From Muribaculaceae bacterium Isolate-002 (NCI) (GTDB taxonomy: Bacteria > Bacteroidota > Bacteroidia > Bacteroidales > Muribaculaceae), in contig SCEG01000005.1 in the NCBI GenBank assembly GCA_004102805.1, positions 31,757 to 95,756 of the forward strand: 64,000 nucleotides of DNA. Direction: 5' to 3'. The translations under genes were made by a program, and so were the position numbers. Shown here in pieces: positions 54,538 through 63,896 of this stretch (its first letter is position 1; every line of letters begins with the position of its first letter). Under the pieces are notes generated by a model, which worked only from the letters and a program-made list of their open reading frames with translations, was not told where the DNA came from and ran no database searches.

Positions 54538-55881
54538 GTGGCTTCTCTGAAACAATATATCGACCTTTACGAAAACAACCGCACTGTCATCGACGAAGGC
54601 TCTGCCCCGTTGCTCAATGCCATGCGCGTCGACGCTTTGCATGCTCTCCGCGACAGACGTCTCCCCGAAAAGGGTGACGAAGGCTATGAGGTGACTTCGG
54701 TCGACGGGCTGCTCGCTCCCGACTACGGACTTAATGTGGCGCGTATCGACATTCCCGTTGACATCGCCGAGACATTCCGCTGCGACGTGCCCAACATGTC
54801 ATCGCTGATGGGCATTGTCGCCAACGACAAGTTCGTGCCCACCAAATCATTGCTGCGCAATCTGCCCGAAGGTGTGACGGTGATGTCGCTTGCCGAGGCC
54901 GCGACCCGTTTCTCCGACAGGGTAGCGCGCTTCTACGGCAAGATAGCGCCTCTCGACAATCCGGTTGTAGCCCTTGACTCTCTGCTTGTGCAGGACGGCG
55001 TCTATATCCACATCGCCGACAGAGTCCGTCTCGACCGCCCGCTGCAGATTGTCAATATATTCCAGAGCACGGTGCCGATGATGGCCGCACGCCGTATCCT
55101 CGTCGATGTCGGCGAGAACGCCGACCTGCGCCTGCTGCTCTGCGACCACTCCAACAATCCCGACACCGACTATCTTGCCCTGCAGGTCATCGAGGCTCAC
55201 GTAGGCGAGCGCGGACATCTTGAAATCTACGATATAGAGGCTTCGACCGCCGCCACCCGCCGCCTGTCATGCACATACGTCAGCCAGGAGAGCGGTTCGG
55301 AATTCCTCGGCAATGCCACCACACTGCTCAACGGAGTCACCCGCAACGAATACACTATCGACCTGAGCGGCGAGCGTTGCTCGGCCGGACTCTACGGCAT
55401 GGCCATAGGCTCGGCCTCGCAGCATATCGACAACTCGTCGGTAATCAACCACCGTGCACCACGTTCGGCATCAAACCAGCTTTTCCGCTATGTGCTCGAC
55501 GATGAAGCGCAAGGTGCTTTCGGCGGACTTATCGAAGTCTTTCCCGAGGCGCAGTTCACCGAAGCCTTCCAGACCAACAACAATATCCTTGCCTCCGATT
55601 CGGCGCAGATGCATGCCAAGCCGCAGCTCATAATCAACAACGACGATGTCAAGTGCAGCCACGGCGCCACTACCGGACAGCTCAACCACGAGGCTCTCTT
55701 TTACATGCGTTCGCGCGGCATCCCTTTCGATGAAGCCCGCACGATGCTGATGCAGGCGTTTATGGTCGACGTAATCAACACCGTCTCGGTCGAGGCGCTC
55801 CGCGACCGTCTCCGTCATCTCGTCGAAAAGCGCTTCGCAGGCACCCTCGGCTCATGCGAGAGCTGCCGCAAATTGTCGTAA
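54538..55881 (+). CDS. sufD: Fe-S cluster assembly protein SufD
   Basis: 447 residues from a GTG start at 54538 (V/M-ASLKQYIDLYENN), 16 bases after sufC; an upstream GTG at 54463 would lie within sufC and gives a basic non-homologous leader, so it is rejected. Beta-helix SufBD core: HVGERGHLEIYDIEAST, SDSAQMHAKPQLIINNDDVKCSHGATTGQLNHEALFYMRSRGI, and EARTMLMQAFMVDVI. Subunit of the SufBCD scaffold. A perfect terminator hairpin (55910-55935) ends the operon. Confidence 0.95.
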   Translation: MASLKQYIDLYENNRTVIDEGSAPLLNAMRVDALHALRDRRLPEKGDEGYEVTSVDGLLAPDYGLNVARIDIPVDIAETFRCDVPNMSSLMGIVANDKFVPTKSLLRNLPEGVTVMSLAEAATRFSDRVARFYGKIAPLDNPVVALDSLLVQDGVYIHIADRVRLDRPLQIVNIFQSTVPMMAARRILVDVGENADLRLLLCDHSNNPDTDYLALQVIEAHVGERGHLEIYDIEASTAATRRLSCTYVSQESGSEFLGNATTLLNGVTRNEYTIDLSGERCSAGLYGMAIGSASQHIDNSSVINHRAPRSASNQLFRYVLDDEAQGAFGGLIEVFPEAQFTEAFQTNNNILASDSAQMHAKPQLIINNDDVKCSHGATTGQLNHEALFYMRSRGIPFDEARTMLMQAFMVDVINTVSVEALRDRLRHLVEKRFAGTLGSCESCRKLS

Positions 55882-55909
55882 TTGATTTACAAAAAATAAA
55901 ATATCATTC

Positions 55910-55935
55910 AAAAGCCGTTTCGAAAAACGGCTTTT
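55910..55935 (+). terminator. Terminator after sufD
   Basis: AAAAGCCGTTT / AAACGGCTTTT, 11 bp perfect, loop CGAA, then GTTGT. Confidence 0.8.
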
Positions 55936-55992
55936 GTTGTAAATGAGGTAAAAAATTGACGAAATGTTATTATTTTGTTGATATTAAGCCGT

Positions 55993-56000
55993 TATCTTTG
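55993..56000 (+). promoter_or_regulatory. -7 box of the gene remnant
   Basis: TATCTTTG, 60 bases before the ATG at 56060: a healthy promoter in front of a broken gene. Confidence 0.55.
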
Positions 56001-56059
56001 CCTTCGATACATCACACAACTGCCACAGACAAACCTAACATAAACCACATTATTGCAAC

Positions 56060-56561
56060 ATGAAAAATCACTGCCGCCTACAATATTGTGCTTTACAACG
56101 AGGCCACCGGCAATATCATATCCACCCTCCTTGTAAACCCGCGCATCGGTACACTCAGTGTGGCCGATGGCAAAGAGGCTGCCGTGCGTCCAGGTGTCAA
56201 TGAGTGCATTATGACAGCCCCTTCCGACTTCGTCAGCCCGGGCCGTGCGTCACGTGCCGCCGCTCAATACAAAGTCGGTGTGCAGGCAGTGAGCCTCTAT
56301 ACCGAGCAAGCCTCGGAAATAGCCTGGACGCAATCGGAAGTGACCGGTGTTGACTGTGTTGTTGATGATGACGACAGCGTCAAGGTTATTGTCGATGGCG
56401 ACAACATCACCGTGAAGTCGTCACTTGACTGCGAGGTCAGGATTGTCGACCTTCTCGGACGCACCGTAGCTGCCGGCGTAGCCAATGCTCCTCTTTGCGT
56501 TCCTTCAAAAGGTATCTTCATAGTGACGACTCCGGCCGCCGCTGTAAAAATCAAAAAGTGA
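56060..56561 (+). pseudogene. Remnant of a secreted protein with sorting-like tail
   Basis: A promoter and ATG AAA AAT (56060) start a frame that is out of register with the following open frame. The latter reads ITAAYNIVLYNEATGNIISTLLVNPRIG from 56067 and continues 165 residues to 56561, with a possible GTG start at 56088. It contains a beta-rich domain and a tail CEVRIVDLLGRTVAAG...PSKGIFIVTTPAAAVKIKK that matches the GIYIV-type sorting signal of other secreted proteins. So the start and the 3' end of a larger gene seem to be retained and the middle lost, with the register broken by one base. Identity of the parent protein is unknown. Confidence 0.6.
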
Positions 56562-56589
56562 CAATCATTTCAGGCATCTGATACAAAAA

Positions 56590-56665
56590 GCAGGGACGGG
56601 GGCGTCTCGCCCCCGTGTATCCAAAGCCGAATAATACCTGCGGGGGCGAGACGCCCCCGCCCCTT
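56590..56665. repeat. REP pair (BIME-like), downstream side of RAYT
   Basis: Two hairpins in inverted orientation: CGGGGGCGTCTCGCCCCCG (56597-56615) and, 24 bases later, GCGGGGGCGAGACGCCCCC (56640-56658, extended to 56660). Outer flanks AGGGAC and GCCCCTTTTTT complete a symmetric unit; the inner GAATAATACC is shared with the second pair. The right hairpin followed by a T run can also end transcription of the flanking genes. Confidence 0.8.
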
Positions 56666-56671
56666 TTTTGA

Positions 56672-57292
56672 TCATCTCCGGTATTCAGGGTTTATGTATA
56701 GCTCAAATATCTCAGGAGGCAGATGCCCGGGATTATTTCCGATATATTCGATATATTTCTGCAAGTCATTTTCGCTACGGACAATACGGTCAAAATACTC
56801 GCTCATCCACACTCTTCCGGTCTTTTGTAATTTAAGATTGATCTGATGCGAGGAATAGCTTTTTATAGATTGCATAATTCGCTCCGGATTAATATCCGAA
56901 TGAAAATGCACAAGAAGATGAACGTGATTAGGCATAATTACGTATGCTACTATGGTATAGTGGGAAGGTGAATAATGCTTAATCGCAGAGGTAATCACTT
57001 CTCGTAATTCCGATTTCTTAAATAAACAGCTGCCATATCCATTGTTGAGCAATCTTTCCTCAATACGACCCACCGTCGCACGAAATTTTTTGGTGGTGGA
57101 TAAGTCCCATGGTTTAGGATATCTGGCATTGAATTCAGCAATGAAAGAGCTTAATTCCTTAATCTTTGATTGAGGTAACGAGTCCGCTAATCTAAATGTT
57201 ATAAATTGAATCTTTCCTATCTGATGCCAATGAGGCAGATTGCCGCTTATCTTTATCTCAATAGGCTTTCTCTTATCAAGAAACGGATTCAT
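56672..57292 (-). CDS. REP-associated tyrosine transposase (RAYT, Y1/HUH family)
   Basis: 206 residues. HUH motif in MPNHVHLLV (His123, His125), catalytic Tyr candidate Tyr166 in SEYFDRIVRSENDLQKYIEYIGNNP, the usual RAYT order, and GNLPHWHQIGKIQFITFRLADSLP opening. Y1 RAYT proteins cut and move REP hairpins in a single-stranded form; they are chromosomal and domesticated in many bacteria. It is bracketed on both sides by REP pairs within 8-50 bases, as expected. Unrelated to neighbouring genes, and its AT content is visibly higher, so probably a visitor. It appears intact. Confidence 0.92.
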   Translation of the reverse strand: MNPFLDKRKPIEIKISGNLPHWHQIGKIQFITFRLADSLPQSKIKELSSFIAEFNARYPKPWDLSTTKKFRATVGRIEERLLNNGYGSCLFKKSELREVITSAIKHYSPSHYTIVAYVIMPNHVHLLVHFHSDINPERIMQSIKSYSSHQINLKLQKTGRVWMSEYFDRIVRSENDLQKYIEYIGNNPGHLPPEIFELYINPEYRR

Positions 57293-57340
57293 GGTGTAAA
57301 TTAATTTAGATTGTTGGAATAATAGATTTTGACAGGGCGG

Positions 57341-57425
57341 CAGCAGGGACGGGGGCGTCTCGCCCCCGTGTCATTTCTATCCGTCTGCGGAATAATACCG
57401 GCGGGGGCGAGACGCCCCCGCCCCT
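57341..57425. repeat. REP pair (BIME-like), upstream side of RAYT
   Basis: Same design as the first pair: CGGGGGCGTCTCGCCCCCG (57350-57368) and GCGGGGGCGAGACGCCCCC (57401-57419, extended to 57421), with GGAATAATACC ahead of the second hairpin. The last bases reach to within 8 of the esterase stop codon (57429), so this repeat forms the 3' end of the esterase mRNA. Confidence 0.8.
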
Positions 57426-57428
57426 GTT

Positions 57429-58616
<1,188 letters not shown>

Positions 58617-58634
58617 TTATAGGTATAAACTCCA

Positions 58635-58642
58635 CAAATTTA
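58635..58642 (-). promoter_or_regulatory. -7 box of the esterase
   Basis: Minus-strand TAAATTTG, 34 bases before the esterase start. Confidence 0.5.
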
Positions 58643-58695
58643 ATAAATTGTCAAATAAAAACAGCCCTGTTGGTGCTATCTATTGCAAAAATTAT

Positions 58696-58703
58696 TAATT
58701 TTG
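58696..58703 (+). promoter_or_regulatory. -7 box of the GT2-pyrC unit
   Basis: TAATTTTG with a TTG at 58670-58672 about 23 bases upstream; transcription would begin about 58710, exactly at the left end of the MITE-like element. Confidence 0.6.
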
Positions 58704-58710
58704 CACTAAG

Positions 58711-58817
58711 AGTATGTTTAGTTTTAAATGATTTTAGCGCAAAAGATCCTTTGTGATGAAATCAAAAATTAATAGAACATACTCAAATATTTAATTTGAT
58801 TTAAAACTAAACATACT
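58711..58817. mobile_element. 107 bp MITE-like element with 19 bp perfect terminal inverted repeats
   Basis: Left end AGTATGTTTAGTTTTAAAT (58711-58729) is the exact reverse complement of the right end (58799-58817). Both are flanked by the five bases CTAAG (58706-58710 and 58818-58822), as a target duplication. The 69-base centre is non-coding with an internal ACATACTC subrepeat. No transposase is present, so this is a non-autonomous element that needs a parent insertion sequence elsewhere. It lies directly after the promoter of the glycosyltransferase-pyrC operon and would fold as a hairpin in its leader. Confidence 0.78.
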
Positions 58818-58875
58818 CTAAGAGAGTGGTTGAATTAAACACGAGTTTAAACTGCGAAGAAAAAGCTGACCCGAT

Positions 58876-59634
58876 ATGATGCCCCCGAAAAATGATTCGT
58901 TGGTGATAATACCGATGTACAACGAGAAAGAGAATGCCCGAGCGATAATAGAGGCAGTGCTCTCGTTGAGGGATTTTTTTGATATTCTTGTCATTGATGA
59001 CAATTCGCCCGACGGCACCGCCTCGATAGTGAAGCAGCTGATGCGGGAATATCCCGGGCGTGTCCATCTGGTGGAGCGCAAGGGCAAGCTCGGTCTCGGC
59101 ACGGCCTATATCGCCGGCTTCAAATGGGGACTGGAGCGAGACTATGAATATATCATAGAGATGGACGCCGACTTCTCGCACAATCCCGCCGACCTTCCGG
59201 CTCTGCGTGCGGCCTGCGCCGACGACGGCTATGACGTGGCTGTAGGCTCGCGCTACGTGTCAGGCGTCAATGTGGTCAACTGGCCTATGGGACGTGTGCT
59301 GATGTCGTATTACGCGTCGGCCTACGTGCGTCTTGTCACCCGCATGAAAGTGCGCGACACCACAGCCGGCTTCGTGTGCTACCGCCGACGCGTGCTGTCG
59401 ACGATGGATCTCGACAAAATCAAATTCAAAGGCTACGCATTCCAGATTGAAATGAAATTCACCGCCATGAAATGCGGTTTCCGCATCAAGGAAGTGCCTA
59501 TTATCTTTGTCAACCGTGTGCTCGGCACAAGCAAGATGAGTTCCGGAATATTTTCCGAGGCTGTGTTCGGCGTGATACGTCTCAAGATAGGAAGCTGGTT
59601 TAAGAAATATCCCAAATGCGCTGAAAAGCAATGA
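58876..59634 (+). CDS. Polyprenol-phosphate mannosyltransferase (DPM1-like GT2)
   Basis: 252 residues, GT-A fold. MYNEKENARAIIEAVL, DILVIDDNSPDGTASIV, KGKLGLGTAYIAGFKWGLERDYEYIIEMDADFSHNP and VGSRYVSGVNVVNWPMGR are diagnostic of the dolichol-phosphate-mannose synthase group. It lacks the C-terminal membrane domain some members have and has about 10 unusual N-terminal residues (MMPPKNDS). Expected to charge a lipid carrier with mannose for protein or glycolipid glycosylation. The stop overlaps pyrC start by 4 bases. Confidence 0.93.
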   Translation: MMPPKNDSLVIIPMYNEKENARAIIEAVLSLRDFFDILVIDDNSPDGTASIVKQLMREYPGRVHLVERKGKLGLGTAYIAGFKWGLERDYEYIIEMDADFSHNPADLPALRAACADDGYDVAVGSRYVSGVNVVNWPMGRVLMSYYASAYVRLVTRMKVRDTTAGFVCYRRRVLSTMDLDKIKFKGYAFQIEMKFTAMKCGFRIKEVPIIFVNRVLGTSKMSSGIFSEAVFGVIRLKIGSWFKKYPKCAEKQ

Positions 59635-61004
59635 GCAGAAAGCTGATCTACAATGCCGAGATAGTGAGCGACGGAGTCCGCCGCCACGGCTACGTCATGA
59701 TTGACGGCGAGATTATCGAAAGAGTGGGAGAGGGCGCGCCCTCGCAGGCCGAGATTGACTCGGCCGACATCGCAAGCGATATCAGCGGCCTCCTGCTTCT
59801 GCCCGGCGCCATCGACACCCATGTGCATTTCCGCGAGCCCGGACTGACCCGCAAGGCGTCAATAGCCACGGAGAGCGCCGCCGCTGTCAGCGGAGGTGTC
59901 ACTTCATTCATCGATATGCCCAACACACGTCCGGCCACAACATCGATGAGTGCAGTGGCCGACAAAAAACGTATCGCGGCTGTCAGTTCCTACGCCAACT
60001 ACGGCTTCTTCCTTGGCGCCACCAACGACAATCTCGATGAAATACTTGCCGCCGACCCGCAAGAGATACCCGGTGTGAAGCTGTTTATGGGCTCCTCGAC
60101 CGGCAATATGCTTGTCGACGATGATGTGAGCCTGTCGCAGCTGTTCGCGTCATATAAAGGGGTGATAGCTGTCCATGCCGAAGATGAGGCGACACTTGCC
60201 GATGCGCGCCTCAATCTTGTCGCGCTATATGGCGACAACCTGCCGGTGGAACTGCATTCGCAGGCACGTCCCGCCGAGGCATGTCTGAAAGCCTCGCAGC
60301 GCGCGGTCGAGCTTGCCCGCAAATTCGACACGCGTCTCCACATACTCCACATATCCACTGCCCGCGAGTTGTCGCTCCTCACTCCCGGTGATATCGGAGC
60401 CAAACGCATCACGGCAGAGACATGTCCGCACTATCTGCTTTTTACCGACACCGACCTTGCCCGCGACAACGGCTTTATGCTCAAGTGCAATCCGGCCATC
60501 AAGACGGCGGCCGACCGCGATGCCCTTGTCTCGGCGCTGTCAGAGGGGCTTATTGATACTATCGCCACCGACCATGCCCCGCATCTTCTCGAAGAGAAGC
60601 AAGGCAACCTCCTGCAGGCCGCCTCAGGCATGCCCGGCGTAAGGTTCATGCTGCCTGAGATGCTCACCATCGCCTCGCGTGATGACAACGCGCTTACGAT
60701 AGAACGGGTGGTTGAGCTCACAGCCCACAATCCGGCACGGCTCTACGCCATAGAGCGCCGCGGATACATACGCCGTGGATATTATGCCGATCTTGTCGTG
60801 GCCGAACGGACGGTGCCTTATCGTCCTGAAATCGGCGAATACCTCGCGGCCGGCATGATGTCGCCGTGTGACTGGACTCCCTACGCCATGACAGAAGCGA
60901 ATTACCGCATCACTGCCACCTACGTCAACGGCGCTCTCGCCTTTGACGGCAGCCGTGTGCGTCAGATGCCCGTGCATCCCCTCCGCTTCAATTCCGACCG
61001 CTGA
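59631..61004 (+). CDS. pyrC: Dihydroorotase
   Basis: 457 residues, type with two zinc ions (DHOase class I, bacterial form). DTHVHFREPGLTRK, KLFMGSSTGN (carboxylated Lys region), HAEDEATL, HILHISTARELS, and DTIATDHAPHLLEEK follow the amidohydrolase order. It turns carbamoyl-aspartate into dihydroorotate in pyrimidine synthesis. Its 4-base overlap with the DPM1-like gene is common in Bacteroidales. Operon ends at the hairpin near 61046. Confidence 0.96.
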   Translation: MSRKLIYNAEIVSDGVRRHGYVMIDGEIIERVGEGAPSQAEIDSADIASDISGLLLLPGAIDTHVHFREPGLTRKASIATESAAAVSGGVTSFIDMPNTRPATTSMSAVADKKRIAAVSSYANYGFFLGATNDNLDEILAADPQEIPGVKLFMGSSTGNMLVDDDVSLSQLFASYKGVIAVHAEDEATLADARLNLVALYGDNLPVELHSQARPAEACLKASQRAVELARKFDTRLHILHISTARELSLLTPGDIGAKRITAETCPHYLLFTDTDLARDNGFMLKCNPAIKTAADRDALVSALSEGLIDTIATDHAPHLLEEKQGNLLQAASGMPGVRFMLPEMLTIASRDDNALTIERVVELTAHNPARLYAIERRGYIRRGYYADLVVAERTVPYRPEIGEYLAAGMMSPCDWTPYAMTEANYRITATYVNGALAFDGSRVRQMPVHPLRFNSDR

Positions 61005-61045
61005 GATACAGAAATTCCGGCCTAAATTTTAAAGAGATAAAAGAG

Positions 61046-61087
61046 ACTGCACCCTAAAAGTCTGACAAAAGACTCTTAGGGTGCAGT
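61046..61087 (+). terminator. Terminator after pyrC
   Basis: ACTGCACCCTAA... pairs with ...TTAGGGTGCAGT; an inner AGTC/GACT continues the stem. Then TAAGTTTT. It lies between convergent genes and may work both ways. Confidence 0.75.
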
Positions 61088-61120
61088 TAAGTTTTGACAC
61101 AGCTTCGCTGCTGTTTGAAA

Positions 61121-63427
61121 TCAGATGTTGAGGGTGACACCGGCGTTGATGCATCGTGGCAGTGCCGGTCCGTAGATATATCCCGAGTCGCGGTTGGAGC
61201 CTGAGTCGAAATCATTCTGGTAGGAATTGAAAATGTTGCTGACTCCGGCTGATACACTCAGGTTCACACGGTTGAAAATCTTGAAGTTATATGTAAATTT
61301 CACTGACGCGTCAAAAAATGATTTTGTGCGCACGGCCAGGTCTACATCCGTGCCTGAGCCTTCAAGATGCTGCACCGTCATAGGGCCTGTGCCTGTCGCA
61401 TTGAGTGTGGCTGTCAGGTGATGGGTGATTTACCAGTTGGCAGTAAGATAGCCGTAGATGTCGGGCGTGCGGAACATCTTTTTTTCGGCCGGCACATCAG
61501 GATTGTCGCTCCACTGTTCGGCTTTCTTATATCGGCTGGTCTGCAGAGTGATGCCTCCCTGCATGTCGAAATGGCTTGAGAAAAACGCCTTGGCCTCCAG
61601 GTTTACACCCATCACGCGGGCTCCGCTGCCGTTGTAGCGCTCAAGCACGGCGTTGCCCATGGCGTCGGTGCCATCAAGCTGGCGCAGGGCGAACACGTCG
61701 CGCAGGTCGGTGTAAAATCCTTCGATAAGAAGATTGGTCTGCACGTTGCCGAAGCGGTGGTAGAGGTCGGCAGAGAGGCTTACGCTCTGCGAGCTTTCCT
61801 GTTTAAGTCCGGGGGCAAGCACTGTCACCACGCGTTCGCCGCCTACAATCGCCACATGGAAATCCTCGTCGTAGGCCTGCGGCGAGCGGAAACCGGTGGA
61901 GTAGGAGGCTCTGAAATTCATGTTGGAAGAGGGGTTGTAACGAATGTTGACGCGGGGCGACACGATGGGGTTGTCAATCATGGAATGCTTGTCGATACGT
62001 GCGCCGGCGAGAAATCCCCACCGTTCGTTGCGCCATTCGTTTTGCAGATATGCGCTGTAGATGTTCACGCATTGCTTCACGTCGTGGTCGTAGCCGAGTG
62101 TGATGTCGCGCAGTCTGTTGAACGAATATTCCAGACCTGCTACCAGCTCTGCCGGCATGAAGAGGAAACGGTCGATGGGGTGTGTCCACTGGCTTCCGGC
62201 AGTAATGACGATATCGGATGTACGGCCGTAGGCGTCGGGGTCCATGTCGGAGCCGTAGTAGCTCTGACGGCGAGTGTTCTGTGTGGCGGCAAACACCGAC
62301 AGATGGTCGCGGCGGTCGCGGAGCCATAGGTCGTAGGTGGCCTCGCCGGCATGGATATTATGGTCGGTCTGCTCTGCTATCATAGCCATGTGTGGCTGCA
62401 GGTCGAGTTGGTCGCCTCCGCGGCGGTACTCGTGGGTGTTGTGATATTCGACAGTGAGTTTGCTGATGTCGGAAGTCTTGAAGAAACCGCGAGCGCCGAG
62501 AGTCTGAGTCTTCAGCTGTGCCACTTCGGTGAAACCGTCGCCGTTGTGGTCGTAGCCGTCGCGGTAGCGGCTCTGTCCGTAGATGAAGAGTCCGGCGAGG
62601 CCGTTGTCGGTGACTACGGAGGCATTGAGCGTGGTGTTGTTGTCAAGTGATCCGGAGGGGCCTATCGATGTAAGCTGATGAGACACTTGCGCGGAGTTGA
62701 CCATAGGGTCTTTGGTGATGATATTGATGGTGCCGCCCACGGCTGATGAGCCGAAGAGCGCCGAGCCACCGCCGCGCATCACCTCCACGCGGTCTATCAT
62801 ATTGGCCGGTATCTGTTCCAGCCCGTACACACCGGTCAATGCCGAGAATACGGGGCGCGAGTTCAGCAGTATCTGGGAGTAGTGGCCGTCGAGGCCGTTG
62901 ATACGCACCTGGGTGAAGCCGCAGTTCTGGCAGTCGTTTTCGACACGCACACCGGGCTGGAAGTCAAGGCCGTCGGCCAGCGAGCATGCTCCGACGCGCA
63001 GGAATGTAGCGCCGTTTATTACGTTGACGAGCGAAGGGCTCTCGCGCCTCCGGGTCTCGCTTTTTGACGATGTAACGACCACCTGGTCGAGCATGAACGC
63101 GTCGGGACGGATATTGAAGTTGAGTTCTACGGTTTGGTCGGCCGCAACCGATGTCTCAAGGCGTGTGGTCTCATATCCGGTGCAGCTCACCTCAAGGGTG
63201 TAGGCGCCCGGCTTGAGGTCGCGGAATATATAGTGCCCCGACGCGTCGGTGACTGTGGTGAGGCTTGTGCCGAGTATTTTTATCACGCAACCCGGCATGT
63301 GCTCGCCGTTTTCGGTGTCTATTACGTGGCCTCCTATGTTGGCGTCGGTTACTTTGTTGTTTTGGGCGGATATGCATGTTGAGCCGATGGCAAAAGCCAT
63401 CAGCAGAAAGATAATTCTTCTGATCAT
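61121..63427 (-). pseudogene. TonB-dependent receptor split by an in-frame stop codon
   Basis: Residues 1-665 (stop at 61430-61432) hold signal peptide, carboxypeptidase-like domain (VIDTENGEHMPGCVIKILGTS), plug with QVVVTSSKSETRRRESPS and GGGSALFGSSAVGGTINIITK, and most of the barrel (GYDHNGDGFTEV, DMQGGITLQTSRYKK). After GYLTANW comes TAA, and the same frame continues ITHHLTATLNATGTG, MTVQHLEG... through the final strands ending AGVTLNI at 61121. One nonsense change, not a frameshift, since both parts share a frame. The protein would be 768 residues. A His-rich small protein lies 90 bases upstream; the combination suggests metal or haem uptake, by inference. Confidence 0.85.
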
Positions 63428-63517
63428 TTAATGGATATGGATTCTGTTGAATAAATGTGTTGAATGGCGGAGAGACTCGGTGCAGGCCGGATATGTTGCA
63501 AACGGCCGGACATATCG

Positions 63518-63850
63518 TCAGCATTGCGGCGGTCCGCGCAGCTTCGCGCTGAGTCGGGTCTCGCATGTTGTCACGACTGCCGTCTGACATTCAATCTGTG
63601 TATAGTAAGCGGGAGATGTAAATGTCGGAGCCGGATCCGGCGTATCGGCGGAAGATGCCGTGCAGTTGAAGTAAGATACCAGATTAAGCTCCTTTGCGCT
63701 GTGTGTATGCTGGGCGGATGATTTGTAGGGGTGGGAGTGGGCTACTGTCGCGCCTCCCGATAGCCTGTGGTAGTGAACGAACGCGATGTTCGAGAACATG
63801 AAGTTCACGAACACAAGCAGCAATGTGGAACACAGTATTTTTGCAGCCAT
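63518..63850 (-). CDS. Small His-rich membrane-anchored protein
   Basis: 110 residues. One hydrophobic segment at about 5-25 (LCSTLLLVFVNFMFSNIAFV), then a His-rich part HYHRLSGGATVAHSHPYKSSAQHTHSAKEL with seven His in about 32 residues, then four scattered Cys (FNC, IEC, TTC, PQC). Similar small His-rich proteins occur near TonB receptors in Bacteroidales and could bind Zn, Cu or Ni; this is inference, I do not recognise a named family. It lies 90 bases upstream of the broken receptor in the same direction. Confidence 0.6.
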   Translation of the reverse strand: MAAKILCSTLLLVFVNFMFSNIAFVHYHRLSGGATVAHSHPYKSSAQHTHSAKELNLVSYFNCTASSADTPDPAPTFTSPAYYTQIECQTAVVTTCETRLSAKLRGPPQC

Positions 63851-63873
63851 TCTATGTCTTGCCCTGAAAAAAG

Positions 63874-63893
63874 TTGACTCATAAAAGAGTCAA
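63874..63893. promoter_or_regulatory. Palindrome in front of the truncated gene at the window end
   Basis: TTGACTC - 6 bases - GAGTCAA, a perfect 7 bp dyad, lies 4 bases before the ATG at 63897 and 24 bases behind the start of the His-rich gene. It may be an operator for a divergent regulator or the terminal repeat of an insertion sequence. Confidence 0.45.
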
Positions 63894-63896
63894 ATT

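Noticed and set aside
61382..61429. Frameshift in the TonB receptor
   Set aside because: The two parts lie in the same frame (309 bases, a multiple of three), so a nonsense codon, not a frameshift, separates them.
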